Below the pieces are notes generated by a model. It did not search any database and was not told the DNA's origin. It saw only the letters and a list, made by a program, of their open reading frames with translations. 64,000 nt of DNA, from positions 87,689,540 through 87,753,539 of the forward strand of contig CM068839.1 in NCBI GenBank assembly GCA_028554795.2. The letters run 5' to 3'. Shown here in pieces: positions 53,709-64,000 of this stretch (its first letter is position 1; each line of letters starts with the position of its first letter). Origin of the DNA: Sinohyriopsis cumingii. Its lineage: Eukaryota; Mollusca; Bivalvia; Unionida; Unionidae. Made by a program: the position numbers and the translations under genes.

Positions 53709-54521
53709 TCATACTTAATGCAAAATAATGGTGAAAGACAAACGTTAATTGACATAAATCATCGCACACATACACACGAATGCAACAAGTGTATACAGAC
53801 ATGATGTCTTCCGTCGTCATACTATATACACCGGCTAATCAACAATAACTACTTAAAAGTGTTTAATTCAATTTTTAAATTCACAAAAAATGTGAGAAAT
53901 ACAATAAAACTCAAGAAATCTTTATTTGTTGGTATTCCGCAGCGTAACAAATGGAACCTAACGCCCAGTGTAATTTCGACAATTTAGAACAAATCTTCAT
54001 ATGCGACAAAAAGATTTCAAAGAAACTATATATGTAATCTTTACTGGTTCGATCTACAAGTAAATAACTCCAGGATTCAGTTTATGGTGTACATTTCAAA
54101 AGGGAAATGGGATGAAATTATCTCGAAGTAATTGTAAGCAAAGTGTACTAAAAGATTACATAGCTCGCCTCTTTGAAGTAATTATAAACAATGTAATAAA
54201 CGAGTATGTATCTCAACTATTTGATGTAATTGAAACCAGAGTATTAAAGCCGAGTAAATATCTCAACTCGTTGAAGTAACTGTATAACTGTAAAAAGAGT
54301 AATAAATAAGTATATATCTCAATTCTCTGAAGTAATTGTAACCAAAATACAATAAATGATTACATAGCTCATCTCTTCAAGGTAATTGTAACTAGTCTAA
54401 TAAACTATTACATATCTCAGCTCTTCCAAGCAATTGTTAACAAAATGTAATAAATAACAGCTTAGATGACCTCTTCGATGCATTTAATAGTCTTCAGTTT
54501 ACATAATAAAAACTAATTATC

Positions 54522-55513
54522 ATGCAGGTCAATGGTCTTGGTGAGTTCAATGAACATCATGTAGAGTGGTTGACCTTGCTCTGTGTTCTTCTCTTGGAGT
54601 TGTCGTATGGAAAAGATCATGTCTGTCGTCGACCTGCCTGCTTTAAAGCCGCACTGGGATTCCAGGTGCACACGGTCCACCAGCAACTGCAGCCTGTTGA
54701 GCATAATGCGGGAATACACTTTGCCAACGATGCTCAGAAGCGAGATCCCTCTGTAATTATTACAGTTACTGAGGTCGCCATTGTTTTTGTAAACGGTATC
54801 TCGCGCATATCTTGGAGGACCGCTCCTTTCCTCCCAGCAGAGACAAAGTAGCTCATGCAGCAGCTGAAGCAATGTTGGTTTCCCACGTTCGATAGCTTTG
54901 GGCGGGATGCTGTCACTACATGGTGCTTTGTCGTTTGGGACGGAGTCGATTGCTTTGTTGAGCTCCTCTAAGGTGGGCACTTTGTCGAGCTCCTCTATGG
55001 TGGGCAGTTTTTATGCTGTTAGGGCTGCATCGGTGACTGACATTTCTTGGGAGCATAGCTCTGAGTAGTGTTCCACCCATCTGGCCATCTGTTGCTCACA
55101 GTCAGTGATCTCCTCTCCCGTCAGAGATTTCTGGCGGACGATCCCTTTCACCATAGGGCCTAGAGCCTTCTTGATATCACAGTACATACCTTGGATGTTT
55201 CCGGATTCGGCACTGCGCTGGAGTCCTTCACATAGTTGTTACCAGTACTCGTTCGCGCACTGTCTAGCGATGTGTTGGGTGTTGCTTCGAGCGCTTCTGA
55301 GATCAGCAAGCATCCGTTCATTAGGGCATTTTTTGTAAGCTTTGAAGGCTTTTCATTTGTCTTCGATTATTGGTTCTATCCTTGATAGATGTGCGCTGAA
55401 CTAGTGCCAAACGTGGCCATGGCTGTGCTGTAGATGACACCCTTCATGGCGCTCCACATGGCTGTGGCATCGTGATCTGGCAGGTCTTGGAGTGCCTGGT
55501 CCAGGGCTAGTAT
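54522..55513 (-). mobile_element. LINE fragment A10
   Basis: A-type piece, RT part open from 54980 to 54513, protein identical to that of A9. Confidence 0.9.
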
Positions 55514-56920
55514 GAGAATACAAGAGTATATCACAATTATGCTCATGCAGCTCTGAGATTTTTTCAGAGACGTACGAAAATTCAATCAAAATCCAATTAA
55601 ACATTTTATAATTTCATTTGTATTAAATGTTCTAATTCGAGGTTATTAAAAGCTTATTACATGAATAAACTGCACAATTTTGCAGGTGCCACATTTTACT
55701 TAAATAAAAACAGACACCATGAAAAAGGAAAAATCAGCCAAATATATTCATATATTACCAAAACATAATGCAAATAGACTTTTTTTTATATAAATTATTA
55801 CAAAAAGTGCACATGTAAGATTTATAAATTCTTTGGTTGATCTTTTTTATTCTGGCTGTGTCATACAGGAAATGTTTTTTAAACTAAACAGGCATTGGAT
55901 ATTGAAAATCAATTATAATCCTTATTATTGCAGCATATATACTTGTCAATTATTCTGGCCAAGCATTATGCCATAAGAATTGCATTGCATAAATGGAAAT
56001 ATATTGTACTGCAAACCCACTTCCTCACATCCGACCCTGTTATCTGTTCAATGAATGTATTCTACAAGTATCCTCAATGGCATGAATATCGGTTTTCTTT
56101 GAAATCTTTCAAACTTAATGCAAAATAACGGTGAAAGACAAACGTTAATTCAAATAAAGCATCACACACATACACACGAATGCAACAAGTGTATACAGAC
56201 ATGATGTCTTCCTTCGTTATACTATATACACCGGCTGATCAACAATAACTACTTAAAAGTGTTTTATTCAATTGTTAAATTTGTAAAACATTTGAGAAAT
56301 ACAATAAAACCCAAGAAATTTGTATTTGTTGGTATTCCACAGCGTGACAAATGGAACGTAATTCCCAGTGTAATATCGACAATTTAGAACAAATCTTCAT
56401 AACCAACAAAAAGATTTCAAAGAAACTATATATGTAATCTTTACTGGTTCGATCTACAAGTAAATAGCTGCAGGATTCAGCTAATGGTGTACATTTCAAA
56501 AGGAAATGGGATGAAATTATCTCGAAGTAATTGTAACCAAAGTGTTCTAAAAGATTACATAGCTCGCCTCTTTGAAGTAATTATAAACAATGTAATAAAC
56601 GAGCATGTATCTCAACTATTTGATGTAATTGAAACCAGAGTATTAAAGCCGAGTAAATATCTCAACTCGTTGAAGTAACTGTATAACTGTAAAAAGAGTA
56701 ATAAATAAGTATATATCTCAATTCTCTGAAGTAATTGTAACCAAAATACAATAAATGATTACATAGCTCATCTCTTCAAGGTAATTGTAACTAGTCTAAT
56801 AAACTATTACATATCTCAGCTCTTCCAAGCAATTGTAAACAAAATGTAATAAATAACAGCTTAGATGACCTCTTCGATGCATTTAATAGTCTTCAGTTTA
56901 CATAATAAAAACTAATTATC

Positions 56921-57937
56921 ATGCAGGTCAATGGTCTTGGTGAGTTCAATGAACATCATGTAGAGTGGTTGACCTTGCTCTGTGTTCTTCTCTTGGAGTT
57001 GTCGTATGGAAAAGATCATGTCTGTCGTCGACCTGCCTGCTTTAAAGCCGCACTGGGATTCCAGGTGCACACGGTCCGCCAGCAACTGCAGCCTGTTGAG
57101 TATAATGCGGGCATACACTTTGCCAACGATGCTCAGAAGCGAGATCCCTCTGTAGTTATTACAGTCACTGAGGTCGCCATTGTTTTTGTAAACGGTATCT
57201 CGCGCATATCTTGGGGGACCGCTCCTTTCCTTCCAGCAGAGACAAAGTAGCTCATGCAGCGGCTGAAGCAATGTTGGTTTCCCACGTTCTATAGCTTTGG
57301 GCGGGATGCTGTCACTACCTGGTGCTTTGTCGTTTGGGTGGGAGTCGATTGCTTTGCTGAGCTCCTCTAAGGTGGGCACTTTGTCGAGCTCATCCATGGT
57401 GGGCAGTTTTTATGCTGCTAGGGGCCGCATCGGTGACTAGCATATCCTGGGAGTATAGCTCTGAGTAGTGTTCCACCCATCTGGCCATCTGTTGCTCACA
57501 GTCAGTGATCTCCTCTCCCCTCAGAGATTTCCGGGGGACGGCCCCTTTCACCGTAGGGCCTAGAGCCTTCTTGATACCACAGTACATACCTTGGATGTTT
57601 CCGGACTCGGCAGTGTGCTGGAGTCCTTCACATAGTTGTTACCAGTACTCGTTCGCGCACTGTCTAGCGATTGTGTTGGGTGTTGCTTCGAGCACTTCTG
57701 AGATCAGCAAGCGTCCGTTCATTAAGGCATTTTTTTGTAACGTTTGAAGGCTTTTCGTTTGTCTTCGATTATTGGTTCCATCCTTGATAGATGTGCGTTG
57801 AACCAGTCCTGGCTGGGCCGTTCCTTTTTGCCAAACATGGCCATGGCTGTGCTGTAGATTGCACCCTTCATGGCGTTCCACATGGCTGTGGCATCGTGGT
57901 CTGGCAGGTCCTGGAGTGTCTGGTCCAGGGCTAGTAT
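56921..57937 (-). mobile_element. LINE fragment B10
   Basis: B-type piece, RT part fully open from 57397 to 56912 (161 codons), the same protein as B7. It lacks the stop seen in its neighbours B8, B9 and B11. Confidence 0.9.
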
Positions 57938-59321
57938 GACAATACAAGAGTATATCACAATTCTACTAGTACAGCTCTGGGATTGTTTCAGAGACGTACG
58001 ACCATTCAATCAAAATGCAATTAAACATTTTATAATTTGATTGGTATTGAATGTTCTAGTTCGAGGTTATCAAAAGCAAATTACATGAAAGAACTGCACA
58101 ATTCTGCAGGTGCCACATTTTACTTATATAAACACATGTACCATGGAAAAGGAAAAAAATAGCCAAATAGATTCATATATTACCAAAACATAATGCAAAT
58201 AGACTTTTTTTAAATATAAATTATTACAAAAAGTGCACGTGTAAGATTTATAAATTCTTTGATTGATCTTTTTATTCTGGCTGTGTCATACAGCAGTTGG
58301 ATATTTAAAATCAGTTATAATCCTTATTACTGCAGCATATATACTTGTTAATTATTCTGACCAAGCATTATGCTATGAGAATTGCATTGCAGAAATGGAA
58401 ATATATTGTACTGCAAACCCACTTCCTCACATCCGACACTGTTATCTGTTCAATGAATGTATTCTACAAGTATGCTCAGTGGCATGAATATGTGTTTTCT
58501 CTGAAATGTTTCAAACTTAATGCAAAATAATGGTGAAAGACAAACGTTAATTCAAATAAAGCATCACACACATACACACGAATGCAACAAGTGTATACAG
58601 ACAGGATGTCTTTCTTTGTCATACTATTTACACCGATAAATCAACAATAACTACTTAAAAGTGTTTTATTCAATTTTTAAATTCGGAAAAATGTGAGAAA
58701 TACAATAAAACTCAAGAAATATTTATTTGTTGGTATTCCGCAGCGTGACAAATGGAACGTAACGCTCAGTGTAATTTCGACAATTTAGAACAAATGTTCA
58801 TAACCGACAAAAAGATTTCAAAGAAACTATATATGTAATCTTTACTGGTTCGATCTACAAGTAAATAGCTGCAGGATTCAGCTAATGGTGTACATTTCAA
58901 AAGGGAAATGGGATGAAATTGTCTCGAAGTAATTGTAACCAAAGTGTACTAAAAGATTACATAGCTCGCCTCTTTGAAGTAATTATAAAAAATGTAAAAA
59001 CCGAGTATGTATCTCAACAATTTGGTGTAATTTTAACCAGAGTACTAAAGCCGAGTAAATATCTCAACTCGTTGAAGCAACTGTATAACTGTAACAAGAG
59101 TAATAAATGAGTATATATCTCAACTCTCTGAAGTAATTGTAACCAAAGTACAATAAATGATTACATAGCTCATCTCTTAGAGGTAATTGTAACTAGTCTA
59201 ATAAACTATTACATATCTCAGCTCTTCCAAGCAATTGTAAACAAAATGTAATAAATAACAGCTTAGATGACCTCTTCGATGCATTTAATAGTCTTCAGTT
59301 TACATAATAAAACTAATTATC

Positions 59322-59901
59322 ATGCAGGTCAAAGGTCTTGGTGAGGTCGATGCACATCATGTAGAGTGGTTGACCTTGCTCTGTGTTCTTCTCTTGGAGT
59401 TGTCGTATGGAAAATATCCTGTCTGTCGTCGACCTGCCTGCATTAAAGCCGCACTGGGATTCCAGGTGCACACTGTCCGCCAGCAACTGCAGCCTGTTGA
59501 ATATAATGCGGGCATACACGTTGCCAACGATGCTCAGAAGCGAGATCAAGCGAGATCCCTCTGTAATTATTACAGTCACTGAGGTCGCCATTGTTTTTGT
59601 AAACGGTATCTCGCGCATGTCTTGGGGATCCGCTCCTTCCTCCCAGCAGAGACAAAGTAGCTCATGCAGTGGCTGAAGCAATGTTTGTTTCCCACGTTCG
59701 ATAGCTTCGGGCGGGATGATGTCACTACCTGGTGCTTTGTCGTTTGGGAGGGAGTCGATTGCTTTGCTGAGCTCCTCTAAGGTGGGCACTTTGTCGAACT
59801 CATCCATGGTGGGCAGTTTTTATGCTGCTAGGGGCCGCATCAGTGACTGACATTTCTTGGGAGTATAGCTCTAGGTAGTGTTCCACCCATCTGGCCATCT
59901 G
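59322..59901 (-). mobile_element. LINE fragment C10
   Basis: C-type piece, 164 codons open from 59807 to 59313, protein identical to those of C8 and C9. Confidence 0.9.
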
Positions 59902-60714
59902 TCATACTTAATGCAAAATAATGGTGAAAGACAAACGTTAATTGACATAAATCATCGCACACATACACACGAATGCAACAAGTGTATACAGACATGATGT
60001 CTTCCGTCGTCATACTATATACACCGGCTAATCAACAATAACTACTTAAAAGTGTTTTATTCAATTTTTAAATTCACAAAAAATGTGAGAAATACAATAA
60101 AACTCAAGCAATCTTTATTTGTTGGTATTCCGGAGCGTAACAAATGGAACCTAACGCCCAGTGTAATTTCGACAATTTAGAACAAATCTTCATATGCGAC
60201 AAAAAGATTTCAAAGAAACTATATATGTAATCTTTACTGGTTCGATCTACAAGTAAATAACTCCAGGATTCAGTTTATGGTGTACATTTCAAGAGGGAAA
60301 TGGGATGAAATTATCTCGAAGTAATTGTAAGCAAAGTGTACTAAAAGATTACATAGCTCGCCTCTTTGAAGTAATTATAAACAATGTAATAAACGAGTAT
60401 GTATCTCAACTATTTGATGTAATTGAAACCAGAGTATTAAAGCCGAGTAAATATCTCAACTCGTTGAAGTAACTGTATAACTGTAAGAAGAGTAATGAAT
60501 AAGTATATATCTCAATTCTCTGAAGTAATTGTAACCAAAATACATTAAATGATTACATAGCTCATCTCTTCAAGGTAATTGTAACTAGTCTAATAAACTA
60601 TTACATATCTCAGCTCTTCCAAGCAATTGTAAACAAAATGTAATAAATAACAGCTTAGATGACCTCTTCGATGCATTTAATAGTCTTCAGTTTACATAAT
60701 AAAAACTAATTATC

Positions 60715-61731
60715 ATGCAGGTCAATGGTCTTGGTGAGTTCAATGAACATCATGTAGAGTGGTTGACCTTGCTCTGTGTTCTTCTCTTGGAGTTGTCGTA
60801 TGGAAAAGATCATGTCTGTCGTCGACCTGCCTGCTTTAAAGCCGCACTGGGATTCCAGGTGCACACGGTCCGCCAGCAACTGCAGCCTGTTGACTATAAT
60901 GCGGGCATACACTTTGCCAACGATGCTCAGAAACGAGATCCCTCTGTAGTTATTACAGTCACTGAGGTCGCCATTGTTTTTGTAAACGGTATCTCGCGCT
61001 TATCTTGGAGGACCGCTCCTTTCCTTCCAGCAGAGACAAAGTAGCTCATGCAGCGGCTGAAGCAATGTTGGTTTCCCACGTTCTATAGCTTTGGGCGGGA
61101 TGCTGTCACTACCTGGTGCTTTGTCGTTTGGGTGGGAGTCGATTGCTTTGCTGAGCTCCTCTAAGGTGGGCACTTTGTCGAGCTCATCCATGGTGGGCAG
61201 TTTTTATGCTGCTAGGGGCCGCATCGGTGACTAGCATATCCTGGGAGTATAGCTCTGAGTAGTGTTCCACCCATCTGGCCATCTGTTGCTCACAGTCAGT
61301 GATCTCCTCTCCCCTCAGAGATTTCCGGGGAACGGCCCCCTTCACCGTAGGGCCTAGAGCCTTCTTGATACCACAGTACATACCTTGGATGTTTCCGGAC
61401 TCGGCAGTGTGCTGGAGTCCTTCACATAGTTGTTACCAGTACTCGTTCGCGCACTGTCTAGCGATTGTGTTGGGTGTTGCTTCGAGCACTTCTGAGATCA
61501 GCAAGCGTCCGTTCATTAAGGCATTTTTTTGTAACGTTTGAAGGCTTTTCGTTTGTCTTCGATTATTGGTTCCATCCTTGATAGATGTGCGTTGAACCAG
61601 TCCTGGCTGGGCCGTTCCTTTTTGCCAAACATGGCCATGGTTGTGCTGTAGATTGCACCCTTCATGGCGTTCCACATGGCTGTGGCATCGTGGTCTGGCA
61701 GGTCCTGGAGTGTCTGGTCCAGGGCTAGTAT
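60715..61731 (-). mobile_element. LINE fragment B11
   Basis: B-type piece in the second short HOR. The RT frame is split by the stop shared with B8 and B9; 68 codons remain at 60912-60706 and 63 at 61191-61000. Motif A is the A-like FIELTKTIDL. Confidence 0.9.
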
Positions 61732-63115
61732 GACAATACAAGAGTATATCACAATTCTACTAGTGCAGCTCTGGGATTGTTTCAGAGACGTACGACCATT
61801 CAATCAAAATGCAATTAAACATTTTATAATTTGATTGGTATTGAATGTTCTAGTTCGAGGTTATCAAAAGCAAATTACATGAAAGAACTGCACAATTCTG
61901 CAGGTGCCACATTTTACTTATATAAACACATGTACCATGGAAAAGGAAAAAAATAGCCAAATAGATTCATATATTACCAAAACATAATGCAAATAGACTT
62001 TTTTTAAATATAAATTATTACAAAAAGTGCACGTGTAAGATTTATAAATTCTTTGATTGATCTTTTTATTCTGGCTGTGTCATACAGCAGTTGGATATTT
62101 AAAATCAGTTATAATCCTTATTACTGCAGCATATATACTTGTTAATTATTCTGACCAAGCATTATGCTATGAGAATTGCATTGCATAAATGGAAATATAT
62201 TGTACTGCAAACCCACTTCCTCACATCCGACACTGTTATCTGTTCAATGAATGTATTCTACAAGTATGCTCAGTGGCATGAATATGTGTTTTCTCTGAAA
62301 TGTTTCAAACTTAATGCAAAATAATGGTGAAAGACAAACGTTAATTCAAATAAAGCATCACACACATACACACGAATGCAACAAGTGTATACAGACAGGA
62401 TGTCTTTCTTTGTCATACTATTTACACCGATAAATCAACAATAACTACTTAAAAGTGTTTTATTCAATCTTTAAATTCGGAAAAATGTGAGAAATACAAT
62501 AAAACTCAAGAAATATTTATTTGTTGGTATTCCGCAGCGTGACAAATGGAACGTAACGCTCAGTGTAATTTCGACAATTTAGAACAAATGTTCATAACCG
62601 ACAAAAAGATTTCAAAGAAACTATATATGTAATCTTTACTTTTTCGATCTACAAGTAAATAGCTGCAGGATACAGCTAATGGTGTACATTTCAAAAGGGA
62701 AATGGGATGAAATTGTCTCGAAGTAATTGTAACCAAAGTGTACTAAAAGATTACATAGCTCGCCTCTTTGAAGTAATTATAAAAAATGTAAAAACCGAGT
62801 ATGTATCTCAACAATTTGGTGTAATTTTAACCAGAGTACTAAAGCCGAGTAAATATCTCAACTCGTTGAAGCAACTGTATAACTGTAACAAGAGTAATAA
62901 ATGAGTATATATCTCAACTCTCTGAAGTAATTGTAACCAAAGTACAATAAATGATTACATAGCTCATCTCTTAGAGGTAATTGTAACTAGTCTAATAAAC
63001 TATTACATATCTCAGCTCTTCCAAGCAATTGTAAACAAAATGTAATAAATAACAGCTTAGATGACCTCTTCGATGCATGTAATAGTCTTCAGTTTACATA
63101 ATAAAACTAATTATC

Positions 63116-63695
63116 ATGCAGGTCAAAGGTCTTGGTGAGGTCGATGCACATCATGTAGAGTGGTTGACCTTGCTCTGTGTTCTTCTCTTGGAGTTGTCGT
63201 ATGGAAAATATCCTGTCTGTCGTCGACCTGCCTGCATTAAAGCCGCACTGGGATTCCAGGTGCACACTGTCCGCCAGCAACTGCAGCCTGTTGAATATAA
63301 TGCGGGCATACACGTTGCCAACGATGCTCAGAAGCGAGATCAAGCGAGATCCCTCTGTAATTATTACAGTCACTGAGGTCGCCATTGTTTTTGTAAACGG
63401 TATCTCGCGCATGTCTTGGGGATCCGCTCCTTCCTCCCAGCAGAGACAAAGTAGCTCATGCAGTGGCTGAAGCAATGTTTGTTTCCCACGTTCGATAGCT
63501 TCGGGCGGGATGATGTCACTACCTGGTGCTTTGTCGTTTGGGAGGGAGTCGATTGCTTTGCTGAGCTCCTCTAAGGTGGGCACTTTGTCGAACTCATCCA
63601 TGGTGGGCAGTTTTTATGCTGCTAGGGGCCGCATCGGTGACTGACATTTCTTGGGAGTATAGCTCTAGGTAGTGTTCCACCCATCTGGCCATCTG
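63116..63695 (-). mobile_element. LINE fragment C11
   Basis: C-type piece, 164 codons open from 63601 to 63107, protein identical to those of C8 to C10. Confidence 0.9.
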
Positions 63696-64000
63696 TCATA
63701 CTTAATGCAAAATAATGGTGAAAGACAAACGTTAATTGACATAAATCATCGCACACATACACACGAATGCAACAAGTGTATACAGACATGATGTCTTCCG
63801 TCGTCATACTATATACACCGGCTAATCAACAATAACTACTTAAAAGTGTTTAATTCAATTTTTAAATTCACAAAAAATGTGAGAAATACAATAAAACTCA
63901 AGAAATCTTTATTTGTTGGTATTCCGCAGCGTAACAAATGGAACGTAACGCCCAGTGTAATTTCGACAATTTAGAACAAATCTTCATATGCGACAAAAAG

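Larger units (their letters stand above)
48328..54521 (+). repeat. HOR copy 9 (A9-B9-C9), 6194 bp
   Basis: A9 is 48328-50726, B9 is 50727-53128 and C9 is 53129-54521. It carries the right-domain variants and is very close to HOR 8 and HOR 10 at an offset of 6193-6194 bp. B9 has an extra base in its LINE part (atcattgtctg near 50821). A9 and A10 share gagcataatgcggg near 48505 and 54699. Confidence 0.97.
54522..60714 (+). repeat. HOR copy 10 (A10-B10-C10), 6193 bp
   Basis: A10 is 54522-56920, B10 is 56921-59321 and C10 is 59322-60714. The RT part of B10 resembles B7 and the left domain (cgcgcatatcttgggggacc near 57202) rather than B8, B9 and B11 (cgcgcttatcttggagg), while its linker and spacer carry right-domain variants. 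That makes it a conversion-like mosaic. C10 has a private gcatcagtgac near 59838. Confidence 0.96.
1..64000. repeat. Higher-order tandem satellite array (A-B-C, 6.19 kb period)
   Basis: The same sequence recurs head to tail across the entire window with no inverted copy and no interrupting unique DNA. Using the conserved junction atgcaggtca as the monomer start, starts fall at 1174, 3574, 5976, 7368, 9768, 12170, 13562, 15962, 18364, 19757, 22157, 24560, 25952, 28352, 30754, 32147, 34547, 36949, 38341, 40742, 42135, 44534, 46935, 48328, 50727, 53129, 54522, 56921, 59322, 60715 and 63116. Intervals cycle 2400, 2402, 1392, giving a 6194-bp HOR, except at 38341 and 60715 where one 2.4-kb unit is missing. 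Copies of the same type differ mainly by scattered single bases and one-base indels. Both ends of the window lie inside C units. A centromeric, heterochromatic or supernumerary-chromosome location is possible but cannot be told from the sequence. Confidence 0.98.
60715..64000 (+). repeat. Short HOR copy 11 (B11-C11, A missing), cut by window end
   Basis: C10 is followed directly by a B-type unit (60715-63115, 2401 bp) and then C11 (63116-64000, truncated by the window). The spacing between matching C points is 3793 bp, the same shortening as in HOR 7. B11 carries the right-domain B bases (cgcgcttatcttggagg near 60994, gctctggg near 61769), so it is not simply a copy of HOR 7. Confidence 0.95.

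Noticed and set aside
1-64000. CRISPR array or bacterial repeat region
   Set aside because: Periods are 50 bp (without constant repeat and unique spacers), 2.4 kb and 6.19 kb; there is no cas gene and the LINE content is eukaryotic.
1-64000. Telomeric or ribosomal DNA repeat unit
   Set aside because: No telomere-type hexamers and no rRNA-like conserved sequence were seen in any part of the 6.19-kb unit.

Overview
The whole window is one head-to-tail tandem array. I see no host gene, RNA gene, CRISPR array or bacterial-type operon. The DNA is eukaryotic. The only recognisable coding ancestry is a broken piece of a non-LTR retrotransposon (LINE) reverse transcriptase, always on the minus strand, of a kind common in marine invertebrates and some fishes. 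That placement (animal, perhaps a marine invertebrate) rests on recalled family resemblance, not on a search. Both window edges cut through repeat units, so the array extends beyond them.

The basic monomer is about 2.4 kb. In plus-strand order it holds (i) about 1.0 kb of LINE (linker plus the first part of the RT domain, ending at RT motif A), (ii) about 0.95 kb of AT-rich spacer with no recognisable gene, and (iii) about 400 bp of a degenerate minisatellite with a period near 50 bp. Three diverged versions alternate: A (2399-2400 bp), B (2401-2403 bp) and C (1392-1393 bp, the same monomer with about 1,010 bp removed from its middle). A-B-C forms a higher-order repeat (HOR) of 6193-6195 bp.

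Layout: partial C (1-1173); six full A-B-C HORs (1174-38340); a short B-C HOR lacking A (38341-42134); three full HORs (42135-60714); a second short B-C HOR cut by the window end (60715-64000). In the left 37 kb, neighbouring HORs differ in alternation, so the longer period of about 12.39 kb gives a better match than 6.19 kb. From about 44 kb rightwards the HORs carry private variants shared among themselves, which indicates a second homogenisation domain.

Nothing here works together as a pathway. The interest lies in array architecture and turnover: nested periodicities (50 bp, 2.4 kb, 6.19 kb, 12.39 kb), unequal exchange, mosaic copies, and a LINE fragment amplified in a single orientation.
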